Below are positions 1-6,772 of a DNA stretch of 10,614 nucleotides, piece by piece (position 1 is the first letter of the stretch; each line of letters opens with the position of its first letter). The stretch is from NCBI GenBank assembly GCA_002705325.1, contig PAFS01000069.1, positions 1 through 10,614 on the forward strand, given 5' to 3'. A program made the translations under genes and the position numbers. This DNA comes from Gammaproteobacteria bacterium (GTDB lineage: Bacteria; Pseudomonadota; Gammaproteobacteria; Pseudomonadales; Litorivicinaceae). Below the pieces are notes generated by a model that was not told the DNA's origin, ran no database searches, and saw nothing but the letters and a program-made list of their open reading frames with translations.

Positions 1-125
1 ATACCACCGATTCAGCAGCCTTGGCCGATTATGCTCTGGATTGGAACGGTCTCATTAAAATAGAAATCACTGCGATCATGGACGACGAAACCATAAACTC
101 GGTGCTTCCTAAACATTTTGGCTGA
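1..125 (+). CDS. C-terminal end of a DUF3303-like small protein (partial)
   Basis: An open frame enters from the left edge (first whole codon at 3) and ends at TGA 123-125. Its 40 residues include DWNGLIKIEITAIMDD, which resembles the C-terminal end of DUF3303 proteins (a W-x-x-L-[IV]-x-[IF]-E-I pattern followed by a short helix). These are small single-domain proteins of about 90-100 residues with no settled function. The following DUF1330 gene begins 39 bases after the stop on the same strand, so the two are probably co-transcribed. The family assignment rests on a short tail and on memory of the family; that the frame is coding is more certain. Confidence 0.6.
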   Translation, partial: TTDSAALADYALDWNGLIKIEITAIMDDETINSVLPKHFG

Positions 126-164
126 GTGTCACGCAACTTAGAATTCAGTAAGGGTTATTCGATT

Positions 165-464
165 ATGTCCAAGGCTTACGTGTTAGCCAATGTCAGAGTC
201 AAAGATCCGGCTCGATATAAATCTTCTTATCAAGATCACGTAGGTGCGTTGGTACAAAAATATCATGGGACGTTTCTGGTTCGAGGTGGAACCAAAACTG
301 ATATGGAGAACTCCTTCCCGTACGATCGATTGATCGTGATTGAGTTTCCATCACGTCAACACGCTGAAGATTGGTATAACGACCACGACTATCAGCAACT
401 CGTAACTAATGCGGCCCCTTTTATCGAAAGGACTCTTGTGATTATTGATGGATTTACAGGATAG
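165..464 (+). CDS. DUF1330 family protein
   Basis: A 99-residue protein filling a single DUF1330 domain, a ferredoxin-like alpha/beta fold of the dimeric alpha-beta barrel type. Visible hallmarks are the N-terminal strand AYVLANVRVKDPARY, the central FLVRGG turn, the strand RLIVIEFPS and the C-terminal strand ERTLVIIDGF. Length is normal for the family, whose biochemical role is not established. The frame is open back to a GTG at 126, but I chose ATG 165 because AAGGG lies 11-15 bases before it and the domain begins there; the extra 13 residues from 126 have no family-like character. It probably shares a transcript with the DUF3303-like gene just upstream. Confidence is high for the family and none is offered for function. 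Confidence 0.88.
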   Translation: MSKAYVLANVRVKDPARYKSSYQDHVGALVQKYHGTFLVRGGTKTDMENSFPYDRLIVIEFPSRQHAEDWYNDHDYQQLVTNAAPFIERTLVIIDGFTG

Positions 465-606
465 ATGATAAGGGTAGCTTCAAATTGCTATCTAACATGA
501 AAGCTAGCCAGTAACCACCGGAGCTTTGTCAGAGTGTATCCTGTTCCATGAATGCCACAACGCAAAGGGTAGGCTCCATAGCAAATCATTAGGACTTGAG
601 GATTAG

Positions 607-831
607 ATGGAAAGATGCGCTAAGTATGTAGGACCGATAGTGATGACCTTTATGGTGGTTTTTTTTGTCACCGGATTTATTACTTGGTTAAATGTTGGTC
701 TTAGTGACGATTTTGTCATGCGATGGTTGCGAGGTTGGCTATTCGGATGGCCGATAGCTGCCTCAACTGTTATCACGCTGGCTCCTGTCGGGAATACGAT
801 AACCAATTTGATAGTTCGAAAACTGTCTTAA
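607..831 (+). CDS. DUF2798 family small membrane protein
   Basis: A 74-residue protein with two predicted membrane helices (about residues 8-29 and 44-65) joined by a short loop containing WLRGWLFGWPIA. This layout, with an R-x-W-x-x-x-W segment just before the second helix and a basic C-terminus (IVRKLS), matches DUF2798, a family of inner-membrane proteins of unknown function. ATG 607 is preceded by GAGGA at 598-602, a good ribosome site. It stands 142 bases after the DUF1330 gene, so it may have its own promoter or be the third gene of that transcript; no clear promoter was seen. An antisense open frame over the same bases (603-806) is a shadow. Confidence 0.8.
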   Translation: MERCAKYVGPIVMTFMVVFFVTGFITWLNVGLSDDFVMRWLRGWLFGWPIAASTVITLAPVGNTITNLIVRKLS

Positions 832-1050
832 TGGGACAAATCTCTGCTTGGAGTCATCTACTCGCTTAAATGAGGTGTCGGCCGCATTGATTGAGGTAGA
901 TACAAATAAGAGCATCATTATTTATTGTGGAAGAAGGATCGCAGTTATTGCGTTTGCCATACTGTTACCGAGATCTCTGAAGGCGCCCGTGCCGCCACCT
1001 TGTAACCAGTTTAGTTTGTCAAACTCTGACTGTACGAATGAGGTTTCTCG

Positions 1051-1515
1051 TTACACAGATACATAGGGCCCGCAAACGCCTACTGCCGTTATCACTATCC
1101 CCAGAAAAAGATTAGCAGCCATCACTGGTCTCATTTTTTTCAAAGTATTAGAGGCTGCAGATATATTCTCGGTATCTATCAAGCGACAGAGCCTGCCATA
1201 GAGACTGAAGTAGAGATAGAAAAAAGCGACTACCATTATCAGCCCAATAGTATGCATCAGGTGCAAGTAGGGCTGCGAATTCGCAAACCCCCCGAATCTG
1301 AAAAAAAGCTGATAATAGCCCGTAGCTAAAAGGATGCTGATGAGCACCCATACTAGTTGGAAAAATTTTCTATAAGCTGCCCGCCAAAGGTGGAGTCGTT
1401 CTCGCGGGTGTAGTACCTCTTGTGCCGCTGGCCGTAACGCCATAAAAGCAAAGAAAATCCCTCCGATCCAGAGCGTGGCAGCGACCGCGTGCAGACCTTG
1501 TGCGAGTAGATTCAT
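1051..1515 (-). CDS. CopD-family integral membrane protein
   Basis: A 154-residue protein with four predicted membrane helices (about residues 5-27, 52-72, 85-106 and 132-150). The pattern H9-x6-W16-IGG in helix 1, the RPAAQEVL segment after it, and H85/H88 in helix 3 (YLHLMHTIGL) match the stand-alone CopD-domain proteins of proteobacteria. The larger CopD/PcoD proteins are implicated in copper import. The short single-domain versions are poorly characterised and have also been discussed as heme- or redox-related, so copper transport is only a possibility here. ATG 1515 follows AGGA with an 8-base gap. The gene converges on the DUF2798 gene, with 219 empty bases between them, and lies downstream of the large operon on the same strand, separated by 469 bases, so it is probably a separate unit. 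Confidence 0.82.
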   Translation of the reverse strand: MNLLAQGLHAVAATLWIGGIFFAFMALRPAAQEVLHPRERLHLWRAAYRKFFQLVWVLISILLATGYYQLFFRFGGFANSQPYLHLMHTIGLIMVVAFFYLYFSLYGRLCRLIDTENISAASNTLKKMRPVMAANLFLGIVITAVGVCGPYVSV

Positions 1516-1984
1516 CTTAAGTTCCTATGTGACTATTCGTAAAAGCCCGATGTTGTCGATTAGACTAGGAATAAATAACCCTTCACTTGCGGAGAAATAA
1601 TGTTCGCGAACTGGAAACATGTAACTATCACGGCGCCCCGCAGGCACATATAATGAGAGTTTCATAATAACCTAATCTGTTTTTTTAAAAAAATTAATAC
1701 ACTCTATGACAGCCAGTTCCAGGTCACCTAGAAAATTGACAGGTTGACTGCCAGTATTTCGGTCGGTCCTCACTATCACACGCTAAGTAGTCACTTTTTT
1801 GGAGAGCACCAGTCTATCCCATACGGCAGCAAGTTGACGCAACCAGGCCGGTTGTTGTCTCTCTTACTAAATAGGCAATTAGTGTTTTTCGATTGCAGTA
1901 TTTAATTTTTTGGTTACTGAAAATTGCACGAGTCAAAGGGTACTGGCTAGCGACCTTCTTATCTGAAAAGCATAAGTTATAAGC
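1516..1984. other. 469-bp non-coding interval
   Basis: No credible gene is seen on either strand. The interval separates the end of the WD40 gene (stop at 1985) from the start of the CopD-family gene (1515), both on the - strand, so it should hold the operon's terminator and the copD-like promoter. I could not point to either with confidence. Structures present are a T7A7 tract at 1680-1693, itself a palindrome, and a 5-bp hairpin CAACC-aggcc-GGTTG at 1840-1854. Neither is followed by a T run in the expected direction. A small RNA or regulatory leader cannot be excluded. Confidence 0.5.
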
Positions 1985-3061
1985 TTAGTTGACCGCGAAA
2001 TCTAATGAAATCAGGTTATCGTTTATCGCCACGATCGCATTATCCTCGCCCGCGGCTACTAGGTGGTTGATTGAGGCCCCGCTAGAAAATTCCGACAATA
2101 AAAAAACTCCGGCCCCGGTAGACACGTCACTCAAAATTACACTTCCATCCGAAAAGCCGACTATCATTCGTGCATCATCGACCCAAGAAAACGCGGTGCA
2201 ATGACCGCAGTCAGTCCCACACCCGATTTCTATTGGTTTTGGGTAAAATCCACCACTTTGAGTATCTACGGTCCATACAACAACAACTTCATCCGCGACA
2301 GCAGCTAATTGTGTGCTGGATTCATTCCACTTGGCCACCCTGATTTTTCGACCGAAACCTCCCAGTCTGAAGTCTTTTCCAGACTCTAAATTCCAGACAT
2401 GCAATTCTCGATCATGAGTAGTCGAACATATAAACTCTTCCGACGGACTCCAAAAAACATCAATATGCGAACCTTGCCAAATCAAATCACGCGACTGACT
2501 CGACCTTATGTCATAGACCACTAACTTACCCTGGCTCCCAATACCGAGGTGCTGTCCGCTTCGCGAAAAAGCTACTCCCGTATAAGAGCAGGAGCCGCCT
2601 GCATCCTCCTGCATAACGACCGCGTTTTCGTTTCCCAGATCAAGGACCGCTGCCTGAGAACCGGATGTTATGGCCCCCAAACTCCCATCGGAAGACACTG
2701 CTATTGCTGTAGGCCAATTTTTTTTTGCTACGAATATACGTCTTTCTACGCTTAGCTGATCCAGATCTATCCGAGATACCGTGCCGTCGGTGGAGATAGA
2801 CAAGGCACGCTGACCTCCTGCAACCAAACTTAACAGCCCGTCGTCATGGAGGCGGTGGATTGATCCAGTATCAACTTGCGGCCCGTCATGACAAACGTAC
2901 ACGCGTCCATTCTGCAAACCAACAACGACCCCAGACAAGTTTTCGGTTTTAATATGCGCCAAAGATGCGATTAGAGCTTCGCAGACAAGTGAACCGAGTA
3001 TCCTGTTATCCCAAACTCGTTTTCCATGATCTACTCCCTTTACTGTATTGTCGTTTGGCAC
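1985..3061 (-). CDS. WD40-like beta-propeller protein, CobW partner
   Basis: A cytoplasmic protein of about 358 residues made of degenerate WD40/quinoprotein-like blades; no signal peptide. Repeated blade units of the form 'S-x-D-G ... hydrophobic strand ... D/W' can be seen, e.g. LSISTDGTVSRIDL (residues 87-100), VDVFWSPSEEF followed by ELHVWNLESG (200-228), VAKWNESSTQLAAV followed by VVVWTV (242-265) and MIVGFSDGSVILSDV (299-313). WD40 proteins of this kind are often found directly downstream of COG0523 GTPases in proteobacteria; their role is unknown, and a scaffold role for the GTPase is inference. A CGTDCGHC cluster (281-288) could bind metal. Start choice is uncertain: I give GTG 3061, with GGAAGG nine bases upstream, overlapping the end of the CobW gene by 22 bases. 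A better-placed ATG at 3027 is one base out of frame (see separate entry). Confidence 0.8.
   Translation of the reverse strand: MPNDNTVKGVDHGKRVWDNRILGSLVCEALIASLAHIKTENLSGVVVGLQNGRVYVCHDGPQVDTGSIHRLHDDGLLSLVAGGQRALSISTDGTVSRIDLDQLSVERRIFVAKKNWPTAIAVSSDGSLGAITSGSQAAVLDLGNENAVVMQEDAGGSCSYTGVAFSRSGQHLGIGSQGKLVVYDIRSSQSRDLIWQGSHIDVFWSPSEEFICSTTHDRELHVWNLESGKDFRLGGFGRKIRVAKWNESSTQLAAVADEVVVVWTVDTQSGGFYPKPIEIGCGTDCGHCTAFSWVDDARMIVGFSDGSVILSDVSTGAGVFLLSEFSSGASINHLVAAGEDNAIVAINDNLISLDFAVN
3025..3039 (-). promoter_or_regulatory. Strong ribosome site and ATG out of frame with the WD40 gene
   Basis: Right after the CobW stop (3042-3040), AGGGAG at 3039-3034 lies six bases before ATG 3027, an ideal initiation site. 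Read from that ATG, the frame closes after 18 codons. The WD40 frame runs one base off, and adding one A to the four-A run (plus-strand T run, 3020-3023) would give MEKRVWDNR joined directly to the propeller. This is either a homopolymer error or a real frameshift, or the true start is GTG 3061 and this site drives only a short peptide. Confidence 0.6.
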
Positions 3062-4041
3062 GCTAAAAAACCTTCCCGTAAAGACATCTGATCCAGATCT
3101 CGGCCGATGAATACTAACCGGCTGGTACGATCGCCATCCCAAGATTGTCCCCAACTGGAGTCCATGATCATGTGAACCCCCTGAAAGATGTAGCGTTTTT
3201 CGCTTGCGTATATGTCGATAACGCCTTTAGATCGAAAAATATCCTGACCTTTTTCTCGCATCAAAGTCCGCATCCACTCGGAGAATTTCTTGGCATCTAT
3301 TGGGATGTTACTGGAAAGGGCGACGCTTACTATCGATTCATCGTGTTCATGATCGTCAGGGTCTTCGTCTAGCAACCCGGGCTCGTTTGCGAGGATATTT
3401 TCTAATTTAAAGGATCCAGTACCCAGTAATTTCTCCAGATCAACAGCGCAATAGTCTGTTTTATAAATATCGGCCACTGGATTTATACGCTGGACCTTTG
3501 ACGTCACCAATGCAAATTCCTCAGGACTTACCTCGGACGCTTTGTTCACAAGGATCTTATCGGCAAAGGCTACCTGCTCTAGTGCCTCATGCTGATCGTC
3601 TACCTTAGAGAGGAAAAATTTTGAGTCAACTACTGTGGTTACTGAGTCTAGTTCGACCAAATCCTTAATGTCGTCATCCACAAAGAACGTCTGTATTACT
3701 GGCCCTGGGTCTGCGAGCCCTGTCGTTTCTATCAAAATCCCGTCGAATCTGCGGCCGGACTTAAAGAGATCGCAAATAATTCGTATGAGATCTCCCCGAA
3801 CATTGCAACAGATGCATCCGTTGTTCATTTCGAAGACCTCCTCGTCGGCATCAACAACCAAGTCGTTATCGATGCCAATTTCTCCGAACTCATTTACGAT
3901 AACCGCAAAATGCAGGCCATGATCGTCAGAGAGGATGCGATTCAACAAGGTAGTCTTGCCAGCGCCAAGGAACCCAGTCAAAACGGTCACTGGGACTTTT
4001 GAAGATGGCCCTTGAACCTTCAACCCTTCGGAAGCCGTCAT
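3040..4041 (-). CDS. CobW/COG0523-family GTPase (putative metallochaperone)
   Basis: A 333-residue G3E-class P-loop protein. Motifs in order: Walker A GFLGAGKT (23-30), the metal-binding GCICCNVRGDL segment with the family's C-x-C-C at 76-79, Walker B-like LIETTGLADP (103-112), an NKxD position reading NKAS (166-169), an acidic/His stretch DDHEHDE (229-235) and a C-terminal CobW_C domain (about 237-325, ending in RLVFIGRDLD). COG0523 proteins use GTP hydrolysis to deliver Zn, Co or Fe to client proteins; relatives include the Fe-type nitrile hydratase activator and CobW. The missing Asp of NKxD is unusual and may loosen guanine specificity. ATG 4041 shares a base with the HupE stop (TAATG) and has AGGA eight bases upstream, indicating translational coupling. 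The metal and client are unknown; a HupE neighbour favours Ni or Co. Confidence 0.93.
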   Translation of the reverse strand: MTASEGLKVQGPSSKVPVTVLTGFLGAGKTTLLNRILSDDHGLHFAVIVNEFGEIGIDNDLVVDADEEVFEMNNGCICCNVRGDLIRIICDLFKSGRRFDGILIETTGLADPGPVIQTFFVDDDIKDLVELDSVTTVVDSKFFLSKVDDQHEALEQVAFADKILVNKASEVSPEEFALVTSKVQRINPVADIYKTDYCAVDLEKLLGTGSFKLENILANEPGLLDEDPDDHEHDESIVSVALSSNIPIDAKKFSEWMRTLMREKGQDIFRSKGVIDIYASEKRYIFQGVHMIMDSSWGQSWDGDRTSRLVFIGRDLDQMSLREGFLACQTTIQ

Positions 4042-4697
4042 TAAGCTAGTCCTGCCAATGTGAGTGCAATTCCCTCAACTTCCTCAAATATTATGAATGC
4101 TCCGACGCCAGCTATGGCGGCTCCGATCAGCCTTGGCTTCAAGTCATCAAGCTTATAGGCTTCACCAGTAAATCCGGCGAACATGTAGCCCGATGCGAGA
4201 GAGAGCGTGCCAAGCGTGCAAGCCAACCCGATGAGATAACCCACCAGAACAGAGGTATTGGTTGCTTCAACCCCGATGAGGGCACCACTGAATGCGATAC
4301 CGTGGACTACCCCTGAGATTGCAATAAGTGACGACAACCCTGTGTGGGACATCCGATTAGTCCAGCCTGCAGCGATGCACATTCCTAGCAGAAGTATCGA
4401 CAACATTACCCCAGGTTCAACAAAGAACCCGCCAACGCCGGCGTAACCAGCTATGAGTCCTGCGGTTGATCCGGTAACGAATAGTCCAGGTGCAAAGGCT
4501 CTCCTAAGTCCAGTCGAAGCAAAACTAATCAAGCCCACCAGTAGAATGAACGCGAGATGGTCACTACCTAGCAGAGGATGTCCAACACCAGACAACAGAC
4601 CATGCCAGAGTGTCTCCATTGGCATACCTGCTAAAGGATGGTGCGCCCACGCGCTGGTAGCAGGAATTAGTGCAGTTAGTCCTATTAACATTTTCAT
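4041..4697 (-). CDS. HupE/UreJ-family metal permease
   Basis: An inner-membrane protein of 218 residues. A signal-peptide-like first helix ends at AWA-HH (cut after residue 18 likely), leaving a mature N-terminus that begins His-His, followed by about six membrane helices. The HupE signature H-x5-D-H is present as HPLLGSDH (residues 40-47), and a second conserved helix carries GVVHGIAFSG (129-138). Characterised HupE/UreJ proteins import nickel or cobalt for hydrogenase or urease maturation; neither enzyme is in this window. I chose ATG 4697 over an upstream TTG (4712) because GGAGA sits eight bases before it and the signal peptide then starts MKML. It begins four bases after the stop of the 103-residue gene and overlaps the CobW start by one base. 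Confidence 0.9.
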   Translation of the reverse strand: MKMLIGLTALIPATSAWAHHPLAGMPMETLWHGLLSGVGHPLLGSDHLAFILLVGLISFASTGLRRAFAPGLFVTGSTAGLIAGYAGVGGFFVEPGVMLSILLLGMCIAAGWTNRMSHTGLSSLIAISGVVHGIAFSGALIGVEATNTSVLVGYLIGLACTLGTLSLASGYMFAGFTGEAYKLDDLKPRLIGAAIAGVGAFIIFEEVEGIALTLAGLA

Positions 4698-4701
4698 GGT
4701 T

Positions 4702-5013
4702 TCATTCTCCAAATTGAATTGATGGATTGCCGAGAAGGGGGTTCCTTCTCTTATTTAAGTCGGCACAGATTGACCGCAACGCGAATTGGTAATCCGGTTC
4801 GGGTTTTACTGTTAATTGATGCTCAATCAACTGCGAAGGGGTGTCGATACGGGTCCGTTTAGAATAAGAGATCGGATTCTCGTTCTTCTTACCACGGACC
4901 GAAACACGCCCTCGTTGTGTCGAGCTAACCCAACCGTAATAGGAATCTTCGGCTTTTCGAAAACGACTGACAGCTATTCGGTTGTCCTCGAGTAACCAAG
5001 CAGTAGAGTCCAT
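4702..5013 (-). CDS. Unrecognised 103-residue operon protein
   Basis: I do not recognise this protein. That it is a real gene is well supported by context: its ATG (5013) directly abuts the ATPase stop (TAGATG), AAGGAAG lies five bases upstream, and its stop TGA (4704-4702) is four bases before the HupE start. It has no signal peptide or membrane segment and only one Cys. The first half looks strand-rich and basic (AWLLEDNRIAVSRF, YYGWVSS, GRVSVRGKK). The second half looks helical (SQLIEHQL, YQFALRSICADLNKRR), ending in an NPLLGNPSIQF tail. This suggests a small soluble alpha/beta protein, perhaps a subunit or adaptor. It occupies the place where some NrtABCD-like operons carry the cyanase gene, but lacks cyanase's usual length (about 150 residues) and any motif of it that I can see. 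Confidence 0.8.
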   Translation of the reverse strand: MDSTAWLLEDNRIAVSRFRKAEDSYYGWVSSTQRGRVSVRGKKNENPISYSKRTRIDTPSQLIEHQLTVKPEPDYQFALRSICADLNKRRNPLLGNPSIQFGE

Positions 5014-5916
5014 CTATACTTCCTTTCCGCTTGGAATAACGAGTCTTGGCTTATTGTTTAGCCCAGAGCGACTGACATCCCTTAAATTAGACTTGTTCAC
5101 AAGAAAATCCATAAGATGATTTCTTATAGGGTAGTAATTCTCGTGTTTATAGAGTGTGGCTCGCGCCCTAGGTTTCGGGATTGAATTCACAACAATCTCA
5201 TGAATGTATGCTTCAGGGCCATTTGTCATCAATATGATACGGTCAGCTAAAAGGATAGCCTCGTCGATATCGTGAGTGATCATGAAGCAGGTTTGCTCTG
5301 TCTCTCTGCAAATCGTGACCAACTCGTCTTGCAGGCTTCCCCTAGTGAGTGCATCTAGGGCCGAAAATGGCTCATCAAGCAAGAGGATTTTTGGACAAAT
5401 CGAAAAAGCTCGAGCAATTCCCACTCGCTGTTTCATCCCACCACTTAGCTCAGATGGCTTTTTGTCGAGGGATTTCTCTAGGTGCACTAGCTCTAGGAAC
5501 CGTTGGCTATGCTCGCTTTGCTGTTGTTTCGACCATCGTGGCCATTTGGACTGCACTGCGAATTGAACATTTTTCAATGCTGTCATCCACGGCATTAGCG
5601 CGTGGCTCTGAAAAACCATAGCTCTGTCTAACGATGGACCGTCAATCTCCTTGTCATCAACTAGAATCGATCCATCAGTTGGTTCTTCGAGACCACCTAA
5701 CATATTCAGTAGCGTGGTTTTCCCACATCCACTATGGCCAATGAGGCAAACGAACTCACCGGCTCGTATATCAAAGTTAAGATTACTAAAAACGTTCGTT
5801 TCAGACCCCTGATTGCTAACGAATGTTTTGGCGAGATTTATAGTCTCGATAACCTCAGCTGAGTTCCGGTGATCTAGCGGACGATCACTAGGTTTGTCTT
5901 CCATAAGATTTACCAT
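5014..5916 (-). CDS. ABC transporter ATP-binding protein, NrtD/CmpD/CynD type
   Basis: A 300-residue cytoplasmic ATPase that would power the permease encoded just upstream. All catalytic motifs are intact: Walker A GHSGCGKTT (60-68), Q-loop Q103 in VFQSHALMPW, signature LSGGMKQR (157-164), Walker B ILLLDEP (177-183) and switch His215 in MITHDIDEA. The sequence around the Q-loop (LMPWMTALKNV) and after Walker B (FSALDALTR) is typical of the nitrate/sulfonate/bicarbonate class. It has a single nucleotide-binding domain, without the NrtC-style fused binding-protein domain; the tail after about residue 250 is a usual C-terminal extension. ATG 5916 has GAGG six bases upstream and follows the permease stop by nine bases; its stop abuts the next gene's ATG. 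Substrate cannot be told from the ATPase. Confidence 0.95.
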   Translation of the reverse strand: MVNLMEDKPSDRPLDHRNSAEVIETINLAKTFVSNQGSETNVFSNLNFDIRAGEFVCLIGHSGCGKTTLLNMLGGLEEPTDGSILVDDKEIDGPSLDRAMVFQSHALMPWMTALKNVQFAVQSKWPRWSKQQQSEHSQRFLELVHLEKSLDKKPSELSGGMKQRVGIARAFSICPKILLLDEPFSALDALTRGSLQDELVTICRETEQTCFMITHDIDEAILLADRIILMTNGPEAYIHEIVVNSIPKPRARATLYKHENYYPIRNHLMDFLVNKSNLRDVSRSGLNNKPRLVIPSGKEV

Positions 5917-5925
5917 GCCTGACCT

Positions 5926-6771
5926 CTACTCATAATACGCCACAGCTTTGGCGCATCGAGCAAGAATGAGATCCAGGCACATCCCAACTATTCCAATGAA
6001 AAAAATGGCAGAAATGACTCCAGTTATCGACAAGTTATTCCATTCATTCCAGACGAAATACCCGATCCCGGTACCGCCGACCAACATTTCAGCTGCCACG
6101 ATTACAAGCCAAGCGATACCTATCGAAATTCGCATACCGGTAACGATTGTGGGCGCGGCTGCCGGCAGAATCACCTGCAGTGCTGTTTTAAGCCGTCCAA
6201 TCTCGAGTGTCCTCGCAACGTTCACCCACTCGCGTCGGACGGTAGCCACTCCGAAGGTGGTGTTAGTCAGCATCGGCCAAATCGAACATATGAAGATCAC
6301 GAAGACAGCGCTAGTATTCGAGTCCTTGATTGTGTACAACGCCAGCGGCATCCACGCCAATGGGGAAACTGGTTTGAGCAGTTGAATATAAGGATTCAGC
6401 GCTTTTTGGGCAGTCTGCGACATACCAATTAGAAATCCCAAAGGGATCGCAACTAGTGCGGCAAGGAAATAACCAGACAGGACCCGCACAATCGAGTACG
6501 CGAGCTGGATTCCAACCCCCTTATCGTTTGGTCCAGCGTCATAAAAAGGGTCCGCAATATGTCCCCAAATCTCGGCACCCACGTCTCCAGGGCTTGGCAA
6601 AGCACTTGAGCCCTCAGTCACTTGCTTGCCCATCAAGGCCGCGTACTCAGGGTCTAGGCCCTGAGCGGCCTGACCCTGACTAGCGATAACTAGCGCCTGC
6701 CACGCCGTTATAAACACGATGAATACGCCGATTGAAACAATTGGGGCTCTTAAAGACTTTGATACGCCCAC
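5926..6771 (-). CDS. ABC transporter permease, NrtB/CmpB/CynB type
   Basis: A 281-residue inner-membrane permease of the binding-protein-dependent family. A first helix (about residues 10-30) is followed by a roughly 60-residue periplasmic stretch, then five more helices. The EAA-type cytoplasmic loop that docks on the ATPase is VARTLEIGRLKTALQVILPAAAP (about 184-206), with the conserved G192 and P203. Segments such as LKPVSPLAWMPLAL and GTGIGYFVWNEWN are characteristic of NrtB/CmpB-type permeases for nitrate, bicarbonate or cyanate. The frame extends to TTG 6801 inside the binding-protein gene, but I chose GTG 6771 because AGAGGGG lies five bases before it, starting one base after the upstream stop. 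This tight spacing implies coupled translation. Confidence 0.93.
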   Translation of the reverse strand: MGVSKSLRAPIVSIGVFIVFITAWQALVIASQGQAAQGLDPEYAALMGKQVTEGSSALPSPGDVGAEIWGHIADPFYDAGPNDKGVGIQLAYSIVRVLSGYFLAALVAIPLGFLIGMSQTAQKALNPYIQLLKPVSPLAWMPLALYTIKDSNTSAVFVIFICSIWPMLTNTTFGVATVRREWVNVARTLEIGRLKTALQVILPAAAPTIVTGMRISIGIAWLVIVAAEMLVGGTGIGYFVWNEWNNLSITGVISAIFFIGIVGMCLDLILARCAKAVAYYE

Positions 6772-6772
6772 A

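Noticed and set aside
500..527. Inverted repeat AAAGCT ... AGCTTT after the DUF1330 gene
   Set aside because: Six-base arms with a 16-base loop and no T run; not a convincing terminator.
848..1066. 72-codon open frame on the + strand with a TTG start
   Set aside because: No ribosome site, no family-like pattern, an abrupt mix of residues, and its end overlaps the CopD-family gene on the other strand. It reads as non-coding sequence.
1680..1693. T7A7 tract as a terminator or phage-type attachment core
   Set aside because: A simple AT palindrome with no GC-rich stem, flanking repeats or integrase nearby.
1840..1854. Hairpin CAACC-aggcc-GGTTG downstream of the operon
   Set aside because: Only five pairs and no T run on the - strand side; could be chance.
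4702..5013. Cyanase (CynS) as the identity of the small gene after the ATPase
   Set aside because: Position fits some cyanate operons, but the protein is about 50 residues too short and shows none of the cyanase sequence pattern I would expect.
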